This document shows positions 34,459-42,580 of a stretch of 64,000 bases of DNA, one piece after another. A program made the translations under genes and the position numbers. A model generated the notes under the pieces. That model was not told where the DNA came from. It saw nothing but the letters and a program-made list of their open reading frames with translations, and did not search any database. The stretch is taken from assembly GCF_029222705.1 (NCBI RefSeq), contig NZ_JARGZF010000001.1:1546437-1610436 (forward strand), read 5' to 3'. Positions within the stretch are counted from its first letter, which is position 1. The number at the start of each line of letters is the position of its first letter. Source of the DNA: Knoellia sp. p5-6-4 (GTDB taxonomy: Bacteria; Actinomycetota; Actinomycetes; Actinomycetales; Dermatophilaceae).

Positions 34459-36375
34459 ATGGGGAAACGCACGATAACGACGGTCCTCGTGGGGGCTCTG
34501 GTGGTCGCTGCCGCGGCGGGCGGGCTGTGGTGGCGCCACACCGCGCAGGAACAGCAGCGCGACGAGGAGGCTCGCACCGCCGCACAGTCCTTCGCCGCTG
34601 CCTGGCAGGGCCGCGCCTTCGACACGGCCCCCCTGCGCTTCGCGGGCACCACCCCGGCGGAGGTGGACGAGGACTTCACGACGACGACCTCCGGGCTCGG
34701 CTCCGGTCCGGTCAAGGTCACCGTGGCGGGCGTCGACCGCGACGGGAAGACGGCCGACGCGATGCTCGAGGTCACCTGGACCCTCCCCGGCTCGGTCCCG
34801 TGGGCCTACCGCACCCCCGTCAGCGTCGGGGAGACGTCCGACGGCTGGGCGGTGCAGCCCGCGGCGACCGGCTCGTGGTGGCACCCGCAGCTGAAGGCCG
34901 GTGACAAGCTGACCGCGACCCGGACCCAGGGCGAGCGCGGCGACCTGCTCGACGCGGCCGGCGAGCCGCTCATGCCGCTGGGCAAGGTCTACCCGGTGCA
35001 GCTCGACCCGGCGCGGGCCACCTCAGCCACCGCCGCGGCGCTCGAGGAGCTGGTCGGCGAGCCGAAGGGGTCGCTGGTGAAGAAGCTCGAGGCCGCGAAG
35101 CAGTCCGGCAGCAAGGCACCCATCGCGGTGATCACCTACCGCCAGAGCGACTTCGACGACCGGCGGGCCGAGCTCGACGCGCTCACCGGCGTCATCTACC
35201 CGGTGCGCGAGCAGCCGCTCGCCCGCACCCGCGGCTTCGGCCAGCCGCTCCTCGGCTCCTACGGTCCGGTCAGCGCCGAGGTCGTGCAGCAGAGCAACGG
35301 CCGGTATGCCGCGGGCGACTACGCCGGGCTCAGCGGCCTGCAGGGACAGTACGACTCGGTGCTCGCGGGTACCCCCGGTGTCACCATCACCTCCAGCGCC
35401 AACCCCGGCCAACCGCTGTTCGAGAAGGCCACCACTGACGGCGAGGACGTCCAGCTGACGCTCGACCCCGAGGTGCAGGCCGCTGCCGAGGGCGCGCTCG
35501 AGGGCACCGGCTCGGTGCCGTCGGCCCTCGTCGCCGTCGACGTGCAGACGGGTGACGTCCTCGCCTCGGCGAACTCCCCCGCGGCCGGCTTCGACCGCGC
35601 CATCACCGGGCAGTACCCGCCGGGCTCGACCTTCAAGGTGGCCAGCACCTACGGCCTGCTCTCCCAGGGGGTCGTGGCGCCGACGACCCCGGTGAGCTGC
35701 CCCAAGACCTTCGTGGTCGACGGTCTCACGATCCGCAACTACGAGGGCGGTGCCCTCAGCAACCCGACCTTCGGTGAGGACTTCGCGAACTCCTGCAACA
35801 CCGCGTTCGTCCAGCTCGCGGCCAAGCTGGGCAACGGTGACCTCGCCACCGCGGCAAAGGCGCTCGGCATCGGCGCCGGCTGGGAGAAGGCCCTGGGAGT
35901 GGGCGGTGCCTTCGCCGGCAAGATCCCGGAGAACACCGGCGCCACCGACAAGGCTGCCGCGACGATCGGGCAGGGCCGCAACCTCACCTCCCCGCTGTCC
36001 CTCGCGGTCATGGCCGGGTCCGTGGCCCGGGGTTCGTTCGTGCCCCCGGCCCTCGTCACCGAGCCGGCCCCTGCCGATGCCTCCCGCGATCCGAAGCCGC
36101 TCGACCCGCAGGTGACGAGCCAGCTGCAGGCGCTCATGCGCCGGGTCGTGACCGAGGGCTCGGCGGAGGTGCTCAAGGACGCACCGGGCGGGGTCGTTCG
36201 CGGCAAGACCGGCACGGCCGAGTACGGGACGAAGAACCCGCCGGAGACCCACGCCTGGTTCGTCGGCTACCAGGGCGACGTCGCGTTCGCGGTGCTCGTC
36301 GAGAAGGGCAAGAGCGGTGGCACCGCCGCTGCCCCCGTCGCCAAGGACTTCCTCACCCGCCTGGCCGCGCGCTGA
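34459..36375 (+). CDS. Class B penicillin-binding protein with NTF2-like N-domain
   Basis: This 638-aa transpeptidase has an N-terminal TM (residues 5-22), an NTF2/MecA_N-like domain (about 30-150), a PBP dimerisation domain (about 155-330) and the catalytic domain with S390-TFK, S445-C-N and K583-TGTAE. It cross-links peptidoglycan stems outside the membrane. The domain order resembles M. tuberculosis PbpA-like lipoprotein PBPs, but no lipobox Cys is present. TTGTAT lies 6 nt before the ATG, so a leaderless message is possible; an in-frame ATG at 34441 is the alternative. Confidence 0.93.
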   Translation: MGKRTITTVLVGALVVAAAAGGLWWRHTAQEQQRDEEARTAAQSFAAAWQGRAFDTAPLRFAGTTPAEVDEDFTTTTSGLGSGPVKVTVAGVDRDGKTADAMLEVTWTLPGSVPWAYRTPVSVGETSDGWAVQPAATGSWWHPQLKAGDKLTATRTQGERGDLLDAAGEPLMPLGKVYPVQLDPARATSATAAALEELVGEPKGSLVKKLEAAKQSGSKAPIAVITYRQSDFDDRRAELDALTGVIYPVREQPLARTRGFGQPLLGSYGPVSAEVVQQSNGRYAAGDYAGLSGLQGQYDSVLAGTPGVTITSSANPGQPLFEKATTDGEDVQLTLDPEVQAAAEGALEGTGSVPSALVAVDVQTGDVLASANSPAAGFDRAITGQYPPGSTFKVASTYGLLSQGVVAPTTPVSCPKTFVVDGLTIRNYEGGALSNPTFGEDFANSCNTAFVQLAAKLGNGDLATAAKALGIGAGWEKALGVGGAFAGKIPENTGATDKAAATIGQGRNLTSPLSLAVMAGSVARGSFVPPALVTEPAPADASRDPKPLDPQVTSQLQALMRRVVTEGSAEVLKDAPGGVVRGKTGTAEYGTKNPPETHAWFVGYQGDVAFAVLVEKGKSGGTAAAPVAKDFLTRLAAR

Positions 36376-36393
36376 CCCCGACTCCGCAGAGGC

Positions 36394-36435
36394 TGCTGCC
36401 GCAGGGGTATGCAGCAACGTGGGCCTGCGGCAGCA
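36394..36435 (+). terminator. Hairpin in a GCAGCAAC-rich cluster after the PBP gene
   Basis: TGCTGCCGCAGG (36394-36405) pairs perfectly with CCTGCGGCAGCA (36424-36435) across an 18-nt loop that itself contains GCAGCAAC. Further copies of GCAGCAAC or its complement lie near 36411, 36431 and 36452. It probably terminates the PBP transcript. Confidence 0.6.
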
Positions 36436-36535
36436 ACCGCTGCTAGCAGAAGTTGCTGCAGGGGTCCCGCCGGCGGGTGGGCTGGGTGGGCGGGCATGCG
36501 GGAGCTGGGCGCACGGCATACCGGCGGCACACGAC

Positions 36536-36571
36536 GAGGCCCCCACCGGAAGGGAATCCGGTGGGGGCCTC
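36536..36571 (-). terminator. Cold-shock gene terminator
   Basis: A perfect 15-bp stem (GAGGCCCCCACCGGA with its complement) has loop AGGGAA and begins 31 nt past the csp stop on the minus strand. Confidence 0.88.
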
Positions 36572-36601
36572 GCTCAAAGACTGTTGGTTGGCAGTCCTGA
36601 A

Positions 36602-36805
36602 TCAGATCGGGCGAACGGCGTCAGCCTGCGGGCCCTTCGGACCCTGGGTGACCTCGAACTCCACGCGCTGAGCCTCGTCCAGCGAGCGGTAGCCCGAGGA
36701 GTCGATGGCGGAGTAGTGGACGAACACGTCCGGGCCGCCGCCGTCCTGCGCGATGAAGCCAAAGCCCTTCTCAGCGTTGAACCACTTAACGGTTCCCTGT
36801 GCCAT
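36602..36805 (-). CDS. CspA-family cold-shock protein
   Basis: This 67-aa single OB-fold protein starts [18 protein letters not shown] and contains the RNA-binding motifs KGFGFI (RNP1) and VFVHYS (RNP2). It acts as an RNA chaperone in the cytosol. The ribosome site AAGGAAAG lies about 10 nt before the ATG. It has a long structured 5' leader (36806 to about 36975) and a strong terminator, so it is a monocistronic, probably post-transcriptionally regulated gene. Confidence 0.97.
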   Translation of the reverse strand: MAQGTVKWFNAEKGFGFIAQDGGGPDVFVHYSAIDSSGYRSLDEAQRVEFEVTQGPKGPQADAVRPI

Positions 36806-36880
36806 GGGGTAACTCTTTCCTTCTGTAGCCAATGAAGTCCCACACCTCGTGGAGCTCCCGGCTGCCGCACTGACCCCACC

Positions 36881-36937
36881 AGCGGGACATGCCCGCCTCA
36901 GATGAAAACAGCCCGCTCCGGTGGTGCTGGGGCGGGC
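36881..36937 (-). promoter_or_regulatory. Alternative hairpins in the csp leader
   Basis: In transcript order, GCCCGCC (36937-36931), GCGGGC (36916-36911) followed by TGTTTTC (36910-36904), GGCGGGC (36897-36891) and CCCGCT (36886-36881). The first segment can pair with the second, forming a terminator-like stem before the U-tract, or with the third; the second can pair with the fourth. These pairings are mutually exclusive, as in an attenuator or thermosensor. Confidence 0.5.
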
Positions 36938-37075
36938 ACTTCTTCGACCTGCGAGGAACTGCTACTGCAACCGCGACAGACGCTAGCACGCATGCCCGCC
37001 CGATCGCCGGTTGAGTCGCGGCGAAGAGGGTAAAGGACTGTTCAGGTCCTTCGGTGCACCTCGTGCGCGGTGGCT

Positions 37076-37104
37076 GGTCCGAACGGGTGAGTCCGTCTCG
37101 GACC
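37076..37104. other. Isolated stable hairpin
   Basis: GGTCCGAACGG pairs with CCGT-C-TCGGACC, 11 bp with one bulge and loop GTGAGT. It is more than 170 nt past the folP2 stop, so it may be a secondary terminator or part of a small RNA. Confidence 0.4.
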
Positions 37105-37238
37105 TTCATCCAGAACCCCGCTCGCCGGATCGCCGCAGGTCAGCACCCGTGACACGGTGGGCCTCGTGACGTCGCCGCCCGCCCTGGGCAGGCGCCGTGG
37201 GCTCTGCGCCTCGGGGGACGCGCAGACGAGCGGGGGCT

Positions 37239-37255
37239 GGGGCCCAGGAGGCCCC
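37239..37255 (-). terminator. Possible folP2 terminator
   Basis: GGGGCC and GGCCCC form a short stem with a 5-nt loop, 22 nt after the folP2-like stop codon. It is GC-rich and has no T-run. Confidence 0.4.
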
Positions 37256-37277
37256 GGCCTCCGTGCGAGTCTCGGCG

Positions 37278-38195
37278 TCAGGTGCCACGCACGGCGAGCC
37301 GGGGCGCCCGGTCGCCCCGGATGACGGCCACCATGTCGAGCACCCGCCGCGTGGCCCGCACGTCGTGCGCGCGGAAGACGGTGGCGCCCAGCCATGCTGC
37401 GATGGCCGTCGCCGCAAGGGTGCCCTCGAGCCGTTCGTCGGGCGGCAGGCCGAGCGACTCCCCCACGAAGTCCTTGCGCGACAGCGCCTGCAGGATCGGG
37501 TAGCCCAGCCGGGTGAGGTCGGCGGTGTGCCGCAGCACCTCGAGCGAGTGGGCCGTGGTCTTGCCGAAGTCCAGGGTCGGGTCGACGAGGATGCGGTCGG
37601 CCGGTATGCCGGCGTGCTCAGCACGGCGCGCCCCCTCGGCAAGGGTGCGGACCACGTCCGTGACGACGCCCCGTGGCTCGGGCGGGTAGGTCACGCCCTG
37701 CGGGTCGGTGCGCGGCGGCAGGCCGCCGGTGTGCGAGCACACCACTCCCGCGCCGATCTCCCCGGCGACGGTGACGAGCTCGGGGTCGTGTCCCGCCCAG
37801 GTGTCGTTGACCAGGTCGAGACCGAGCCGCCCCGCCTCACGGGCGACCTCCGAGCGCCAGGTGTCCAGGCTGAGGACGAGCTCGGGGTACTCGGTGCGGG
37901 CGTGCTCGAGGAAGGGAAGGACGCGGTCCATCTCCTGCTCGGCGCTGACGTGCTCGCCCTCCTGTCCCGCCCGCACCCCACCGACGTCGACGATGTCGGC
38001 ACCGTCCTCGACGGCCCGGGCCAGGGCAGCCTTCGCGGAGTCGAGGTCGGCGTGCCGGTTGTGCGCGAAGAACGAGTCGCTGGTGCGGTTGACGATCGCC
38101 ATGACGGCCGGCCGCGAGGCGTCGAAGGCCTGGCCGCGCAGGCGCAGGGGGGGCGTGCGCGGGAGGTCGAGGTCGCGCGGCTCGGGCAGGTCCAC
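37278..38195 (-). CDS. folP2: Dihydropteroate synthase paralogue, FolP2 type
   Basis: This 305-aa TIM-barrel pterin-binding protein has RPAVMAIVNRTSDSFF where true DHPS has the MGVLNVTPDSF pattern; the NRT variant is the mark of mycobacterial FolP2. DIVDVGGV, LVNDTWAG and VDPTLDFGKTTAHSLEVLRH retain the pterin pocket. FolP2 proteins are not thought to substitute for DHPS in folate synthesis and their role is unsettled. The GTG start gives MDLPEPRDLDLP. It is the last gene in a minus-strand run but separated by 34 bp from the unrelated oxidase. Confidence 0.85.
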   Translation of the reverse strand: MDLPEPRDLDLPRTPPLRLRGQAFDASRPAVMAIVNRTSDSFFAHNRHADLDSAKAALARAVEDGADIVDVGGVRAGQEGEHVSAEQEMDRVLPFLEHARTEYPELVLSLDTWRSEVAREAGRLGLDLVNDTWAGHDPELVTVAGEIGAGVVCSHTGGLPPRTDPQGVTYPPEPRGVVTDVVRTLAEGARRAEHAGIPADRILVDPTLDFGKTTAHSLEVLRHTADLTRLGYPILQALSRKDFVGESLGLPPDERLEGTLAATAIAAWLGATVFRAHDVRATRRVLDMVAVIRGDRAPRLAVRGT

Positions 38196-38229
38196 GCGGC
38201 CATCCTCGCACCGGCGCCGCGGGTGGGCG

Positions 38230-39624
38230 CTAGGAGTCGAAGCCGAGCCCGACCCGGTCGAGGGTGCGCAGCCACGCGTTGCGCCGTCCCGCGTTCTCGT
38301 CGGCCCGGGCGAGCGACCAGCGGGTGAGCTGGATCCCCGCCCAGGCCAGCGGCTCCGGTGGGAAGGGCAGCGGCCGGCGCCTGACCATCTCCAGCCGGGT
38401 GCGCTCGGTCGGGGCCCCCTCCAGCAGGTCGAGCATGACGTCGGCCCCGAAGCGGGTGGCTCCCACGCCCAGGCCGGTGTAGCCGAGCGCGTAGGCGACC
38501 CGGCCACCCAGGGCCGTGCCGAAGAAGGCGCTGAACCGGGTGCACGTGTCGATCGCCCCGCCCCAGCGGTGGGTGAACGTCAGCCCTTCGAGTTGGGGAA
38601 AGGTGTCGAAGAAGTGGCCCGCCAGCGTGTCGAAGGTCTCGGCGCGCTGGTCGTGCCGCGGGTCCACGCGACGGCCGTAGTGGTAGACGGCGTCGTAGCC
38701 GCCCCAGAGGATCCGGTTGTCGGCGGTGAGCCGGTAGTAGTGGAACTGGTTGGCGCTGTCGCCGACGCCGGCCCGGCTTCGCCACCCGATGGAGTCCAGC
38801 TGCTCGTCGCTGAGCGGCTCGGTCATGAGCACGTAGTCGTAGACCGGCACCGTGTGGAGGCTGACCCGGCGAAGGAGGGAGGGGAAGGCATTGGTGCCCA
38901 GGGCGGCCGCTGCGGCCGAGACGACGGCTCCGGTGTGCGTCACGAGTCGCACACCCGCGCCGTGCCGGGACAGGTCGGTCACCCGGGTGCCCTCCGCGAT
39001 GCGCACACCGAGGGACTCGGCCGCCTCCGCCAGTCCCCAGGCGAGCCGGGCCGGGTCGACGAGCGCGGTGCCGTCGGGGTCGCGCAGGCCGGCGAGGTAG
39101 GTGGGAGAGTCGAGCTCGGCCCGCACCGCGTCGCGGTCGAGGAGCTCCCCGCCGCCCTCCGCCGCGGCCTCCCGCAGCCACTCCACCTCGTGCGGGGCCG
39201 TCGCCACCGTGAGCTCTCCCGTGCGCCGGAAGTCGCAGTCGATGCGGTAATGCGCGACGGCCTGCTCGATGGCGTCGAGGTTCTCGCGGCCTAGCCGGTC
39301 GAGGGTCTCGTACTCCCGCGGCCAGCGGGCACGCCCGTTGGCCTCGCCGTGGGTCAGGCTGGCCGAGCAGAACCCGCCGTTGCGCCCGGAGGCGGCCCAC
39401 CCGACGCGGCCGCCCTCGAGGAGCAGCACGTCGCGGTCGGGGTTGCGCTCCTTGGCGAGCAGCGCCGTCCACAGGCCGGAGTAGCCGCCGCCCACGACCA
39501 CGAGGTCCGCCTTGGTCGAGGTCTCCAGCGCCGCTCGCGGAGCCGGGCGCCCTGGCTGCTCGAGCCAGAAGACGCCCGGCTCCGCGTCAGCGAGCGCCGG
39601 GTGGCCGGGGTGGCTGGAGACCAC
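38230..39624 (-). CDS. FAD-dependent DAO-family oxidase (gamma-glutamylputrescine-oxidase-like)
   Basis: This 464-aa flavoprotein has the dinucleotide motif VVVGGGYSGLWTA (residues 42-54), ASGRNGGFC soon after (PuuB-like), and the C-terminal GYTGLGVGATRFGADVMLD that closes the FAD site. The family oxidises secondary or terminal amines to aldehydes. It is 1 bp from the class III aminotransferase and next to an MmsA-like dehydrogenase, so the three form one catabolic operon for an amine or amino acid. The exact substrate is inference. Confidence 0.85.
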   Translation of the reverse strand: MVSSHPGHPALADAEPGVFWLEQPGRPAPRAALETSTKADLVVVGGGYSGLWTALLAKERNPDRDVLLLEGGRVGWAASGRNGGFCSASLTHGEANGRARWPREYETLDRLGRENLDAIEQAVAHYRIDCDFRRTGELTVATAPHEVEWLREAAAEGGGELLDRDAVRAELDSPTYLAGLRDPDGTALVDPARLAWGLAEAAESLGVRIAEGTRVTDLSRHGAGVRLVTHTGAVVSAAAAALGTNAFPSLLRRVSLHTVPVYDYVLMTEPLSDEQLDSIGWRSRAGVGDSANQFHYYRLTADNRILWGGYDAVYHYGRRVDPRHDQRAETFDTLAGHFFDTFPQLEGLTFTHRWGGAIDTCTRFSAFFGTALGGRVAYALGYTGLGVGATRFGADVMLDLLEGAPTERTRLEMVRRRPLPFPPEPLAWAGIQLTRWSLARADENAGRRNAWLRTLDRVGLGFDS

Positions 39625-39625
39625 C

Positions 39626-41005
39626 TCAGCTCTCGGTGGTGTGGCGGTCTGCGACTGCGAGCGCCTCGTCGAGGATCGCGATGCCCTCGCGCACCTCGTC
39701 GGCCGTCGTGGTGCACGGCGGCACCACGTGGGTGCGGTTGAAGTGGGTGAACGGCCACAGCCCCCGCTCCTTGCAGGCGGCGGCGAACTCGTTCATCGGA
39801 GCGGCGTCCGGGCCGGCGGCGTTGAACGGAACGAGCGGCTCGCGGGTGCGCCGGTCGCGCACCAGCTCGAGGGCCCAGAACACACCGAGCCCACGCACCT
39901 CGCCCACCGAGGGATGCCGCTCGGCCAGCGCCCGCAGCTCGGGGCCGATGACCTCCTCGCCGAGGGTGCGGGCGTGCTCGATGATGCCCTCCTCGCGGAA
40001 GATGCCGATCGACGCGACGGCGGACGCGCAGGCGAGCGGGTGGCCGGAGTACGTCAGGCCCCCGGGGTAGGGCCGCTCCGAGAAGGTGGCCGCGATCGGG
40101 TCGGAGATGACGACGCCGCCGAGCGGGACGTAGCCGGAGTTCACGCCCTTGGCGAAGGTGATGAGGTCGGGCGTGACGCCCCAGCGGTCGACGGCGAACC
40201 ACTCGCCGCAGCGGCCGAAGCCGGCCATGACCTCGTCGGCGATCATGACGATCCCGAACTCGTCGCAGATCTCGCGGACGCCCTGGAGGTAGCCGGGCGG
40301 CGGCACGAGGATGCCGTTGGTGCCGACGACGGTCTCCAGGATGATCGCGGCCACCGTCTGCGGTCCCTCGACCATGAGCACGTCGCGCAGGTGCTGGAGG
40401 GCGCGCTCGCCCTCCTCCGCCTCGGTCGTCGCGTGGAAGGCCGAGCGGTAGGGGTACGGGCCCCAGTAGCGCACCACACCCGGCATACCGGGCTCCGACG
40501 GCCAGCGGCGGGGGTCGCCGGTGAGGGCGATCGCGCCGGCGGTGGCGCCGTGGTAGCTGCGGTAGGCCGCGAGCACCTTGTGCCGCCCGGTGTGCAGGCG
40601 GGCCATGCGCAGCGCGTTCTCGTTGGCCTCGGCACCGCCGTTGGTGAAGAACACCATGTTCAGGTCGCCGGGGGCGATCTCGGCGATGAGACGGGCCGCC
40701 TCGGAGCGGGCGTCGTTGGCGAACGCCGGGCTGACCGTTGTCATCCGTGCCGCCTGCTCCTGGATGGCGGCGACCAGCTTGGGGTGCTGGTAGCCGATGT
40801 TGACGTTGACCAGCTGGCTCGAGAAGTCGAGGTAGCGCTTGCCGGCGTAGTCGGTGAACCAGGAGCCCTCGGCGGAGGCGATGGGCAGCGGGTCGATCAG
40901 GCCCTGGGCCGACCAGGAGTGGAAGACGTGGGCGCGGTCGTCGCGGCGGACCTGCTCCTCCGACGCTCCGGCCAGCCCGGTGAGGGTGTCGGTCATGCTC
41001 GTCAT
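39626..41005 (-). CDS. Class III aminotransferase (omega-amino acid/putrescine type)
   Basis: This 459-aa PLP enzyme has VFFTNGGAEANENALRMAR, the Asp motif IVMIADEVMAGFGR and the Schiff-base lysine K286 in LITFAKGVNSGYVPLGG. It resembles the beta-alanine/taurine/putrescine-pyruvate aminotransferases that yield semialdehydes, which the adjoining dehydrogenase could oxidise. The ATG at 41005 follows GGGGGAG; a longer frame upstream is a shadow of the dehydrogenase gene. Confidence 0.88.
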   Translation of the reverse strand: MTSMTDTLTGLAGASEEQVRRDDRAHVFHSWSAQGLIDPLPIASAEGSWFTDYAGKRYLDFSSQLVNVNIGYQHPKLVAAIQEQAARMTTVSPAFANDARSEAARLIAEIAPGDLNMVFFTNGGAEANENALRMARLHTGRHKVLAAYRSYHGATAGAIALTGDPRRWPSEPGMPGVVRYWGPYPYRSAFHATTEAEEGERALQHLRDVLMVEGPQTVAAIILETVVGTNGILVPPPGYLQGVREICDEFGIVMIADEVMAGFGRCGEWFAVDRWGVTPDLITFAKGVNSGYVPLGGVVISDPIAATFSERPYPGGLTYSGHPLACASAVASIGIFREEGIIEHARTLGEEVIGPELRALAERHPSVGEVRGLGVFWALELVRDRRTREPLVPFNAAGPDAAPMNEFAAACKERGLWPFTHFNRTHVVPPCTTTADEVREGIAILDEALAVADRHTTES

Positions 41006-41019
41006 TGTGCTCCCCCGTC

Positions 41020-42519
41020 CTAGCGCGTGCGCGGGAAGCCGAGGTCGACCGACGAGGTGGCCGGATCGGGCCAGCGCGAGGTGACGACCTTGCCGCGGGT
41101 GTAGAAGTTGATGCCCTCCGGGCCGTACATGTGCGTGTCGCCGAAGAGGGAGTCCTTCCAGCCGCCGAAGGAGTAGTAGGCGACCGGCACGGGGATCGGC
41201 ACGTTGATGCCGACCATGCCGACCTCCACGTCGAACTGGAACTGGCGGGCGGCGCCGCCGTCGCGGGTGAAGATCGCGGTGCCGTTGGCGTACCGGTTGG
41301 CGTTGATGAGCGCGACGCCCTCCTCGTAGGTGTCGACGCGCACGACGCCGAGTACGGGGCCGAAGATCTCGTCGGTGTAGACGGTCATCTCGGGGGTCAC
41401 GTTGTCGAGCAGCGTGGTGCCCAGGAAGAAGCCGTCCTTCGGCACGTCGCTCTCGCGCCCGTCCACGACGACGGTGGCACCGGCCTGCTCCCCGGCGTCG
41501 ATGTAGCCGGCCACCTTGTCGCGGTGCTCCCGGGTGATGAGGGGGCCCATGTCCGTGCCGGGCTGCGCGCCGTCGCCGATGGTCAGCTTCGGCAGCCGCA
41601 CCGCGATCGCGTCGACGAGCGGGTCGGCGACGTCCCCGACGGCGACCGCGACGGAGAGGGCCATGCAGCGCTCGCCGGCCGCGCCGTAGGCGGCGGAGAC
41701 CACGGCGTCGGCAGCCATGTCGACGTCGGCGTCGGGCAGCACCAGCGCGTGGTTCTTCGCACCACCGAGCGCCTGCACCCGCTTGCCGTGGGCGGTGCCG
41801 GTCTCGTAGATGTACTTGGCGATCGGAGTCGAGCCGACGAAGCTCACCGCGGAGATGCCCGGGTGCGTGAGGATCGCATCGACCGCCTCCTTGTCGCCCT
41901 GGAGCACGGTGAAGACGCCGTCCGGCAGGCCGGCCTCCTTCCAGAGGCGGGCGAGGAAGAGCGACGCCGAGGGGTCCTTCTCGCTGGGCTTGAGGATGAA
42001 GGCGTTGCCGCAGGCGATGGCGTTGGCGCACATCCACAGCGGCACCATCGCGGGGAAGTTGAAGGGGGTGATGCCGGCGACCACGCCGAGCGGCTGGCGG
42101 ATGTTGTAGACGTCCACGCCGGTGGCAGCCTGCTCGGAGAACCCGCCCTTGAGCAGCTGGGGGACGCCGGTCGCGAACTCGACGTTCTCCAGGCCTCGGG
42201 CGATCTCCCCGGCGGCGTCGGAGAGCACCTTGCCGTGCTCGGCGGTGATGATCGCGGCCAGCTCGTCGGAGCGGGCGTGCAGCAGCTCGCGGAAGGCGAA
42301 GAGCACGGCCGAGCGCCTCGACAGCGACGAGGTGCGCCACTCGCGCGCGGCGGCGGCGGCCTTCGCGACGACCGCGTCGACCTCGGCAGCACTCGCGAGG
42401 TCGACCTCGGCGGTCTGCTGACCGGTGGCGGGGTTGAAGACGGGGGCGGTGCGGCCGGAGGTGCCGGTGCTCTCGCTGCCGTCGATCCAGTGGGAGATGC
42501 GGGTGGTCGTGCCAGTCAT
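41020..42519 (-). CDS. mmsA: Methylmalonate/malonate-semialdehyde dehydrogenase (CoA-acylating)
   Basis: This 499-aa aldehyde dehydrogenase has GITPFNFPAMVPLWM, VSFVGSTPIAKYIYETG, the catalytic C285 in AAGERCMALS and IPVPVAYYSFGGWKDSLFGD, the MmsA signature. MmsA oxidatively decarboxylates malonic or methylmalonic semialdehyde to acetyl- or propionyl-CoA. With the aminotransferase it suggests beta-alanine- or valine-type degradation. It is the first gene of the operon and divergent from a MocR regulator 61 bp away. Confidence 0.92.
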   Translation of the reverse strand: MTGTTTRISHWIDGSESTGTSGRTAPVFNPATGQQTAEVDLASAAEVDAVVAKAAAAAREWRTSSLSRRSAVLFAFRELLHARSDELAAIITAEHGKVLSDAAGEIARGLENVEFATGVPQLLKGGFSEQAATGVDVYNIRQPLGVVAGITPFNFPAMVPLWMCANAIACGNAFILKPSEKDPSASLFLARLWKEAGLPDGVFTVLQGDKEAVDAILTHPGISAVSFVGSTPIAKYIYETGTAHGKRVQALGGAKNHALVLPDADVDMAADAVVSAAYGAAGERCMALSVAVAVGDVADPLVDAIAVRLPKLTIGDGAQPGTDMGPLITREHRDKVAGYIDAGEQAGATVVVDGRESDVPKDGFFLGTTLLDNVTPEMTVYTDEIFGPVLGVVRVDTYEEGVALINANRYANGTAIFTRDGGAARQFQFDVEVGMVGINVPIPVPVAYYSFGGWKDSLFGDTHMYGPEGINFYTRGKVVTSRWPDPATSSVDLGFPRTR

Positions 42520-42555
42520 GCAACCGACCGTACGTCCCAACCGCTGGTGGCACAA

Positions 42556-42572
42556 TATGTCGTTTGCTATGT
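42556..42572. promoter_or_regulatory. MocR operator candidate and overlapping promoters
   Basis: In an unusually AT-rich patch, TATGT repeats at 42556 and 42568 (12 bp apart). TATGTT at 42568-42573 ends 7 nt before the regulator's GTG and could be its -10. The patch lies between the divergent catabolic operon and its regulator. Confidence 0.5.
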
Positions 42573-42580
42573 TACAAAGC

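Larger units (their letters stand above)
36938..37277. other. Gene-free region between the csp leader and folP2
   Basis: This holds the csp promoter (a TAGCGT -10 candidate near 36981-36986 on the minus strand, no clear -35) and the two hairpins listed separately. A short stem AAGGAC/GTCCTT lies at 37033-37051. I see no coding potential. Confidence 0.5.

Noticed and set aside
39626-42553. One continuous 975-codon minus-strand frame
   Set aside because: The upstream part is an out-of-frame shadow of mmsA; a strong ribosome site at 41005 marks the true start of the aminotransferase.
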